A stretch of 38,325 bases of DNA. Source: Acidimicrobiaceae bacterium (lineage in GTDB: Bacteria > Actinomycetota > Acidimicrobiia > Acidimicrobiales > JAUTXP01). The DNA lies in assembly GCA_030837965.1 (NCBI GenBank), contig JAUTXP010000046.1, positions 1-38,325 on the forward strand. Direction: 5' to 3'. Below the pieces are notes generated by a model. The model was given only the letters and a program-made list of their open reading frames with translations. It was not told where the DNA came from and ran no database searches. The translations under genes and the position numbers were made by a program. Below are positions 32,387-38,325 of this stretch, in pieces. Every line of letters starts with the position of its first letter. Positions within the stretch are counted from its first letter, which is position 1.

Positions 32387-35352
32387 CCATCGCGCCCGAG
32401 CACCTGCGCTCGCTCGACGAGTTGGACGTCGACCTTTCCCGCGACCTCCCTGCGGACCCGTTCGAGTCGGCCGCGCCCAGCGGCACCGAGCCAGGCGGCA
32501 CCGGGACCAACCGCGACTCGGCGCCGTCAGGCAAGTCGGTCAACCCCGCGTTGGTCGCGGCGGCCACGTTCTTGGCGACTGCCGCGGCTGGGTGGATGGT
32601 CGGCGGGATGTTCCGCAACGCTCTGATCGCCCGGGCCCTGTGCCTGGCGGGCGCGGCCATCGGCGTGGGCGTCATCCATCTGTCGCATCGGCTCTTGCGG
32701 GCGGGCGTCCTGCCGTACGCGGTCATTCCCCTCGCCGCGTTGGCCGGGGCCGCGGCGGTGGCGCCCGAGGCCACTGGGGGCACGGCCAACCTGCCCGGCC
32801 TGGTGGCGGACGCGCTGCGGGCGGGCGGCCTGCGCCAGCCTCCCGTTGCCTTCGACCCAGGGTGGCGCTTCATCCTGGTCGTGCTCTTTGCTGTCATCGG
32901 CGCGGGCGCGTTGGCCAACGCCGTGCGCATGGCCCGACCGCGCATCGGCGTCGTCGTCCCCGGCGTGGTCACGCTCGGAGCCGCAGTCATCCAGCCGCCC
33001 GGCCACGAGCTGGTGGCCAGCACGGTGGCCATCTTCTTGGTCGTGGCCGGCTTCGCCGTGGCCTACGGGGCGGACATGGCCGCCGACGGCGCGGTCGGCG
33101 CCAAGTACGAGATGCGCAGGCTGGCCAGAGGCGTGGCCTTGCTGGTGGCGTTGATGGCGGCCATGTTGGGGATGGCCCGGCTCGGCTTCCTCTTCCCCGA
33201 CACGCAAGAGGACAAGGTCCTGCCGCCGCAGAAGCCGCCGCAGGCCCCGCTGGAAAAGGACCGCGAGCTGTTCCGGGTCAAGTCGCCTCGGCCTGGGCCA
33301 TGGCGGGTCGGCACCCTCGACGTCTACGACGGCAAGTCGTGGCTGTTGCCGCCGTACGACCCGCGGCGCGTGAAGCCGATGGTGAATGCGTCGGGGGTTC
33401 AGACGTACAAGGCCGAGTTCGACCTGGTCGATGTGCGCGGCCACAACCTGCCCGTGCCCGCCAACGTGCTGGCCGTTCGGGGCGACGCCAAGCCGGAGTA
33501 CGACCCGCGCACGCAGGTGCCCCGCCTTCCCTCGCGCATCCCGCGTCACTTCCGCTATACGGCCGAGGCCGTGGTCCCGCCCAACGGCAAGGACATGAAC
33601 GCCAGCCCGCCGCCCAACGCCAAGGTGGCGGCCGAGTTCGGGCGCATCCCCGCAGCGCCGGGCGAGGTGCTGGCCTTGTTGGCCGACGCGCCGACCGTGC
33701 CCTTCGACCGGATGCAGTTCCTGCGGGACCGGCTGTACGCCAACGTGGTGGCCGCGGGCAGCGGCCAGCCCGTGGACGTCACTCCGGCGCGGGTGGCCCA
33801 GATGCTCCAGCCCAACGCCGAGGCCACCCCGTACGAGATCACCGCGGCCGAGGCCATGCTGGCCCGCTGGGCAGGCGTGCCCTCGCGCATCGGGTTCGGC
33901 TTCCATGGCGGCGACCCGTTGCCTGACGGCACCTCGAGCTTCCGGCCCCGGCACGGCGCGGCCTGGATGGAGGCCTACTTCGAGGGCTTCGGCTGGGTGC
34001 CGCTGGTGGGCACGCCGCCCCGTGCCAAGTCGTCGCTCACCGCGGACCAGAAGAACGACGACCCGCGGGTGAAGCCCACGGACGACTTGGCCATGGTCCT
34101 CTACCTCCCGGCCCGTCGGCTCACCTTCAAGCTGCTGTACGAGATCGTGCGCTACTGGGTCCTCGTGCTGTTGCCGTTCGCCCTGTTGGGACTGGCCGTG
34201 GTCGTGCTGGCCCCGTGGCTCACCAAGCAGGCGCGGCGAGTGCGGCGCAGGCGTTGGGGCGCAGGGCGCGGCCCGATCGGGCAGACGCTGGCTGCGTATG
34301 CCGAGCTTCGGGACCGGTGCCACGACTTGAACCTGGGCGACGTGCGGTCGTCGCCGTTGGAGTTCGTCGACTCGTTCGCGGCCGACGGCGAGCACGACGA
34401 GCTGGGGTGGCTCGTGACCCGCGTGCTTTGGGGCGACCTGCGCCGCGATGTGCGAGCCGAGGACGCGGCGGCGTGCGGCGAGATGTGCCGATCGGTGTGG
34501 CGGCGCATGGTGTCCGAGCAGACGCCAGTGAACCGCTTCCTGGGCGCGGTGTCGCGCGCCTCGCTGCGAGACCCGTACAGCGACGACGTGCCCAACCTGT
34601 GGGTGTCGTGGTCGCTGGGCCGCGGGCTGCGCAAGCTTGGTCGGCAGGCGCGGCGCGTCGGCCGTTCCTTGACGCCCCGGCGTCTGGCCGAGGCGCGCGG
34701 TGCAGCCATGCTGGTCGTCGTCGTGCTGCTGCTCACCACGTTGACCGGCTGCGTGCGTCAAGGCGGTCTGACTGGCGCGACCGTCGCCGTGCGCCTGCCC
34801 GCAGTGCTTCCCTCGCAGACGCTGCTCGGGTATGGCGTGCAGCCCGAGCCCGCGGTCGAGGCCAAGTACCGGGCCAAGAGCAAGACCAAGCTGCTGGTGG
34901 ACGACGGACGCGTGGTCACGTTTCACGAGGGCCACATCACCCAAGGCGCGCTGCAAGTCGCGCTGTTCAAGCCCGAGGTCGACTCGCAGGACCCCGGCAT
35001 CCAGCGCGATGTGGAGAAGTCGATCGCCGGGACGTTCACGACCTACCGGTTCGGCACCGTCCGCGTCCGCCTGCACGAGTCGCCGCAGCAGCGGATCTTC
35101 CTGTGGTTCCCGCCCGACTCGAACACCATGGAGGTCTTCGTGATGCGAAAGCAGTTCGCCGACGCGTTGCGGGTCGTGCGCGCTGCGATCGCCCAACAGC
35201 GGGGGCTGTCGCCGGAGCTGCTGGCCGGCCGCACGCTCTTGCCCGTACCGCCTCCGGCACCCGACGCTCCGGTGCCGCCGTCGTCACCGGGGTCGACACC
35301 GGGATCGGCCTCAGCGTTCCCCGCTGGCGCGGCGTCAGGAGCCACGCCGTGA
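32383..35352 (+). CDS. TgpA-like transglutaminase-fold membrane protein with dead triad and added C-terminal tail
   Basis: A 989-residue protein. Residues 1-55 are polar; six or so helices follow (about 55-280); an extracytoplasmic region contains a transglutaminase-core fold (about 450-550), then a helix near 590-615 and a DUF4129-like cytosolic part. The core is recognisable from LARWAGVPSRIGFGFHGG and AAWMEAYFEGFGWVPL, yet the positions of catalytic Cys, His and Asp hold Pro483, Ala526 and Val542. A His two residues before Ala526 is the only nearby alternative. From residue 776 a new hydrophobic segment ends in a lipobox-like LTGC (Cys790), followed by a 200-residue domain with a Pro/Ser-rich end. 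Starts and stops overlap neighbours by 4 bases. Confidence 0.85.
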   Translation: MTIAPEHLRSLDELDVDLSRDLPADPFESAAPSGTEPGGTGTNRDSAPSGKSVNPALVAAATFLATAAAGWMVGGMFRNALIARALCLAGAAIGVGVIHLSHRLLRAGVLPYAVIPLAALAGAAAVAPEATGGTANLPGLVADALRAGGLRQPPVAFDPGWRFILVVLFAVIGAGALANAVRMARPRIGVVVPGVVTLGAAVIQPPGHELVASTVAIFLVVAGFAVAYGADMAADGAVGAKYEMRRLARGVALLVALMAAMLGMARLGFLFPDTQEDKVLPPQKPPQAPLEKDRELFRVKSPRPGPWRVGTLDVYDGKSWLLPPYDPRRVKPMVNASGVQTYKAEFDLVDVRGHNLPVPANVLAVRGDAKPEYDPRTQVPRLPSRIPRHFRYTAEAVVPPNGKDMNASPPPNAKVAAEFGRIPAAPGEVLALLADAPTVPFDRMQFLRDRLYANVVAAGSGQPVDVTPARVAQMLQPNAEATPYEITAAEAMLARWAGVPSRIGFGFHGGDPLPDGTSSFRPRHGAAWMEAYFEGFGWVPLVGTPPRAKSSLTADQKNDDPRVKPTDDLAMVLYLPARRLTFKLLYEIVRYWVLVLLPFALLGLAVVVLAPWLTKQARRVRRRRWGAGRGPIGQTLAAYAELRDRCHDLNLGDVRSSPLEFVDSFAADGEHDELGWLVTRVLWGDLRRDVRAEDAAACGEMCRSVWRRMVSEQTPVNRFLGAVSRASLRDPYSDDVPNLWVSWSLGRGLRKLGRQARRVGRSLTPRRLAEARGAAMLVVVVLLLTTLTGCVRQGGLTGATVAVRLPAVLPSQTLLGYGVQPEPAVEAKYRAKSKTKLLVDDGRVVTFHEGHITQGALQVALFKPEVDSQDPGIQRDVEKSIAGTFTTYRFGTVRVRLHESPQQRIFLWFPPDSNTMEVFVMRKQFADALRVVRAAIAQQRGLSPELLAGRTLLPVPPPAPDAPVPPSSPGSTPGSASAFPAGAASGATP

Positions 35353-36464
35353 GGCGGGACCTAGGCCGGGCTGCGGCCGTGGTTGCCCTCGCCCTGCTGC
35401 TGGGTGGGTGCAGCGGGCCGACCGTCCCGCTGGGCCTCTTCGTCAAAGAGGAGAAGGTCGACATCGTTCTGGGCAGCGACCAGAAGGAGCAGCGGGTGCC
35501 CGCGGCCCGTCCGCCGGGCGCCGACCCCATCAACCCCGGTTTCCCCAGCTTCGTCTCGCCCCCGCCGCCCCCAGTGCGGCCCACCGGGCCGGCTTCGGCG
35601 CCCGGCGATCAAGGCCCTGGCGACGACTCGATGCAGGACCTGCCCCCGCCGCCCGCGCCGCTGGTTGCCTGTCCCAGGCCGCGCGCCGACCAGCCGCCGG
35701 AACTGGTGGCCGGGTCGAACATCGAAGGCCCCCCCAAAGAGGGCGACTACACGTATCGCCGCACCGGCGCAGCGCGCGTCGGGGGCACGACGACGTCCCT
35801 CGACGCCGAGGTCGTCCGGCGCATCAACAAGGTCGCCACCATCACCATGGCCGGTCGTTCAGTGTGGCGCTACGACTCGACGCAACGGGAGTCCAACGTG
35901 GTCGCCGGGTCGAGCGGCCACGTCAATGCCGTGACCACGACGACGTACGAGTTGGACCAGAACGCCACCGTCGAAGGGTCCGAACAGGTGGCCGGCATCA
36001 AGATCGTCTCCGTCAACACCAGCAGCGGTGACGGCCAGGACTCGTTCTCGCCGCAGCCGCCCGTGCGCATCATGACCCTTCCTGCATCGGCCAAGTCCTA
36101 CGACGAGCAGGGCTCGGGTACGGACCCGCTGAGCGGCACCCACCTCGACACCATGTTCCGCACCTTGGAGCGGGTCGAGGTCGAGGGGTGCGGCGTGGCC
36201 TACCAGGCCTGGCGACAGGAAGTGTCGGGCGTCTACTACAACGCGTCGCAGACGCCCGGCGTGGCAGAGGGCGCGCTGTACTTCACGTCGATCGTCTACA
36301 TCGCGCCTCAATACGGCGGCATCGTGCTGCGGGACGAGCTGCACCTGAGCGACCAGGCCCCGCCGGACATGAAGACGTCCGACTGGGCGCTGCCCGAAGG
36401 CAAGAACATCGACGTGCGCAGCGTCTCCACCATCAACTCGGCCGTGCCCAAGGGCGCGTCATGA
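35349..36464 (+). CDS. Lipoprotein of unknown function
   Basis: A 371-residue predicted lipoprotein: MRRDLGR start, hydrophobic run, lipobox LGGC at about residues 18-21. The mature part begins with a Pro-rich linker (about 60-110), then a beta-rich domain starting near DYTYRRTG and continuing to the end, with repeated Thr/Val-rich strands and two isolated Cys. I recognise no family. GTG 35349 overlaps the TgpA-like stop by 4 bases, and its own stop overlaps the next gene by 4 bases. It is probably an extracytoplasmic part of the transporter/MoxR complex, by context only. Confidence 0.8.
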   Translation: MRRDLGRAAAVVALALLLGGCSGPTVPLGLFVKEEKVDIVLGSDQKEQRVPAARPPGADPINPGFPSFVSPPPPPVRPTGPASAPGDQGPGDDSMQDLPPPPAPLVACPRPRADQPPELVAGSNIEGPPKEGDYTYRRTGAARVGGTTTSLDAEVVRRINKVATITMAGRSVWRYDSTQRESNVVAGSSGHVNAVTTTTYELDQNATVEGSEQVAGIKIVSVNTSSGDGQDSFSPQPPVRIMTLPASAKSYDEQGSGTDPLSGTHLDTMFRTLERVEVEGCGVAYQAWRQEVSGVYYNASQTPGVAEGALYFTSIVYIAPQYGGIVLRDELHLSDQAPPDMKTSDWALPEGKNIDVRSVSTINSAVPKGAS

Positions 36465-37114
36465 GACGCGTCCTGAGGTGCGTCGTGGCGGCCGTCGTCG
36501 CCGCGGTTGCGCTCATGGGGCTCGGCGGCTGTACGTCCGGGGGCGGCGGCAAGGGGAGCGGGGCCCACATCGGCTCGTCGCCGTCGACCGTGGTGCCCGC
36601 AGCCGGCGTCGTGAGCGCCGCCGTGCCCGACATCCCGCCCAAGGAGTTGATCGAGCCCGAGCCCAAGACGGACAGAGAGCGACTGCTGGCCAAGGCCGGT
36701 CAGATCTACGACTTCTGCCAGGATTGGAACATCATCGAGGGCATCCCGGAGCCTCGACCGCACGACGCGGACGACCTGGTTCGCTTCGGGGCCAAGTACT
36801 ACGAGACGCTCAAGTACCTGGACCCCACGCGCAAAGTGCTCGAGCGGGTTCCGGCTCCGGGCGGCGGCCCGCCGCAGTTGAAGGCGGTGAGCCTCTCGCC
36901 CCAGACGCTGACCGATCTCGTTCGTCTGCGTCTCGAGGCGTTCGCCTACTTCAAGCGGGTGTCAGTCACCCGCATCGCCATGAGGCGCAAGGAGATCGAC
37001 GCGGCCAAGGCGCAAGCCCGTTATGACGACGCCTTTCGGAGATTGGCCGAAGACGACGTGCAGGCCGTCTACCAACGACTCTTGGAGTATTCCAATGGCC
37101 ACTGCCACCTCTGA
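36461..37114 (+). CDS. Lipoprotein of unknown function
   Basis: A 217-residue predicted lipoprotein: MRRVLRC start, hydrophobic segment, lipobox LGGC at about 21-24, then a Gly/Ser-rich linker. The remainder (about 65-217) is mostly helical, including AKAGQIYDFCQDWNII and a long C-terminal amphipathic helix with FAYFKRVSVTRIAMRRKEID. No recognised family. ATG 36461 overlaps the preceding stop (ATGA), and its final 20 bases overlap the next gene. The helical character differs from the preceding beta-rich lipoprotein, so the two may be different subunits of one surface assembly. Confidence 0.8.
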   Translation: MRRVLRCVVAAVVAAVALMGLGGCTSGGGGKGSGAHIGSSPSTVVPAAGVVSAAVPDIPPKELIEPEPKTDRERLLAKAGQIYDFCQDWNIIEGIPEPRPHDADDLVRFGAKYYETLKYLDPTRKVLERVPAPGGGPPQLKAVSLSPQTLTDLVRLRLEAFAYFKRVSVTRIAMRRKEIDAAKAQARYDDAFRRLAEDDVQAVYQRLLEYSNGHCHL

Positions 37115-38325
37115 CCGCGACGGGTCGCGGCGCAACCAGCGCGGGCCGAGCGTCTTGTACGGCGGCGCGACCGCGTGCCTGCTCTTGGTGATCCTGCTGG
37201 TGGCCATGAGCGCGCCTCGCATCGCGCCGCCCGCCGTCGCTGAGATCGCCCCGCAGGCCGTCGAGCAGATCAAGGACGCGCCCGAGGAGCAGGCGAGCAC
37301 GGTCGGGACGGGTGAGGGCCAGGGCGGCGACGGTCTGGGAGACGACGGGTCGGGCACCACTGGCGACCCCAAGAAGCCGAGCGACAAGCCGCCGCGCGTC
37401 TCCGACGACCCCGAGGCCCTCGACCGGTCGTCGGTGCTGCACTGCGTCGGCAACCCGCCCCGCCAGATCGAGGACCCGCAGTCGCCGCCGTGCATCGCCA
37501 TCTGGGAGGGCGACAACGGCGGGGCCACTTCGCGCGGGGTGACGGCCGACGAGGTGACGGTGGCCGTGGGCGATCCCGCGGGCGCGGGCGCGTATCCGCA
37601 GGCCTTGCTGGACGACTTCGCCACCTTCTTCAACAAGCGCTTCCAGTTCTACGGCCGCAAGCTCCGGCTGGTGTCGTTCCCCACCGCAGGGCAGGGGGCC
37701 AAGATCGAGGAGATGCAGCGCGACGCGTCGCGCGTGGCCGACGAGATCGGCGCGTTCGCGGCGGCGTCGTACGGCTACGAGGAAGGGCGCGAGAGCCTGT
37801 ACTTCGACGAACTGGCCCGGCGCAAAGTGGTGTCGGTGATGCAGGTGTCGTTCGGGCTGCCTTCGGTGGACGAGGCCCACATGCGCCGCAATGCGCCCTA
37901 TCAATGGAACTACACCCCGTCGGCCGACATCTTGTTGCGGGACTACGGGACGTTCCTGTGCTCGACGCTGGCCCACAAGGGCGCGGCCTATTCAGGCGGG
38001 GCCGAGCTGTTCAAGCTCCGCAAGTTCGGGATCATCGTGGACACCACCACCAAGGACCAGTTGCCGCCGGTCGACATCCGGCCGCTGCAAGAGGTGCTGC
38101 GAAGCTGCGACAGCGAAGCCGACGTGGTCGAGTGGTCGGCGGGGGAGCAGGCGTCGGCCATGCTCGTCGGGCTGCGCAACGACGGCGTGACCAGCATCCT
38201 CTACACCGGCGCCACGCCCACGCTGTCCACCACGATCATGCCCGCGGCCACGGGCCAGGGTTACCAGCCCGAGTGGCTGATCTCGAACTTCGGGCACCAG
38301 GACGACGACGACGCCGCCACCTACT
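37095..38325 (+). CDS. Membrane-anchored periplasmic-binding-type protein (3' truncated)
   Basis: An open frame from ATG 37095 to the window edge, at least 410 residues. A basic start (SDRDGSRRNQR) precedes one hydrophobic helix (about 20-40) without lipobox, so it is probably an uncleaved anchor. A long Gly/Asp/Pro-rich linker follows (about 60-110), then a Cys-bearing segment CVGNPPRQIEDPQSPPC and GDNGGATSRGVTADEVTVAV, which is how many actinobacterial HAAT-type substrate-binding proteins begin their type I periplasmic-binding fold. Later parts (FFNKRFQFYGRKLRLV, FGIIVDTTTKDQ) fit that fold. It is the likely substrate receptor for the LivH-LivM/LivF-LivG system, placed last in the same operon. 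It overlaps the preceding gene by 20 bases. Confidence 0.82.
   Translation, partial: MATATSDRDGSRRNQRGPSVLYGGATACLLLVILLVAMSAPRIAPPAVAEIAPQAVEQIKDAPEEQASTVGTGEGQGGDGLGDDGSGTTGDPKKPSDKPPRVSDDPEALDRSSVLHCVGNPPRQIEDPQSPPCIAIWEGDNGGATSRGVTADEVTVAVGDPAGAGAYPQALLDDFATFFNKRFQFYGRKLRLVSFPTAGQGAKIEEMQRDASRVADEIGAFAAASYGYEEGRESLYFDELARRKVVSVMQVSFGLPSVDEAHMRRNAPYQWNYTPSADILLRDYGTFLCSTLAHKGAAYSGGAELFKLRKFGIIVDTTTKDQLPPVDIRPLQEVLRSCDSEADVVEWSAGEQASAMLVGLRNDGVTSILYTGATPTLSTTIMPAATGQGYQPEWLISNFGHQDDDDAATY

Noticed and set aside
32527-35196. 889-codon open frame antisense to the TgpA-like gene
   Set aside because: Low-complexity Arg/His/Gln-rich translation with no recognisable fold; the plus-strand gene has membrane helices, domain motifs and coupled starts.

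Overview
The window is GC-rich, densely packed bacterial DNA with many GTG starts and 4-base stop/start overlaps. Gene content points to a high-GC Gram-positive actinobacterium: a CsoR copper operon, a MEDS/RsbW-like regulator, Liv-type transport proteins fused into giant polypeptides, and lipoproteins with GG-C lipoboxes. My best guess is the class Acidimicrobiia, but this is inference and no rRNA or tRNA gene is present to test it.

Left part (1-12.2 kb). The window opens inside the 3' end of an RHS/YD-repeat protein. Its AT-richer tail is followed after 4 bases by a small lipoprotein, a possible toxin/immunity pair, and then by decayed sequence with the remnant of an XRE-type regulator. Next come a leftward csoR-copZ-copA copper operon, a rightward OmpR-type two-component system with an exported partner, and single genes: an ACT-domain protein, a LigB/YgiD-type dioxygenase, a pirin, a MEDS/HATPase regulator, a Cys-pair protein and a MarR regulator. 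A ClC chloride transporter with CBS domains ends this part.

Middle part (14.1-24.0 kb). This is a catabolic island: a PhyH-type dioxygenase coupled to a GlcD-type FAD oxidase, two M81/MlrC-type metallopeptidase paralogues, a glutamate-1-semialdehyde-aminomutase-like class III aminotransferase, an enolase-superfamily protein with a glucarate-dehydratase active site, an SMP-30 lactonase and a GntR/FCD regulator. The perfect palindrome TGGTATACCA occurs four times, each time just upstream of one of these transcription units, including the divergent gntR/mlrC region. The island therefore appears to carry its own regulator and regulon. The substrate is unknown.

Right part (24.3-38.3 kb, running off the edge). 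Eight consecutive rightward genes overlap or nearly touch: a LivH-LivM fusion permease, an MFS-LivF-LivG triple fusion, a MoxR AAA+ ATPase, a DUF58 protein, a TgpA-like transglutaminase-fold membrane protein that has lost its catalytic triad and carries an extra extracytoplasmic tail, two lipoproteins, and a membrane-anchored periplasmic-binding-type protein that is cut by the window end. This joins a branched-chain-amino-acid-type ABC importer to a MoxR/DUF58/TgpA assembly module in one translationally coupled operon. It is the strongest candidate here for an undescribed system.

Two families of dispersed palindromes lie between genes: a 15-bp-stem hairpin at 14040 and 20694 whose copies differ by a compensatory base-pair swap, and a 43-base hairpin at 4560 and 16447. 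No tRNA, rRNA, CRISPR array or insertion sequence was recognised.
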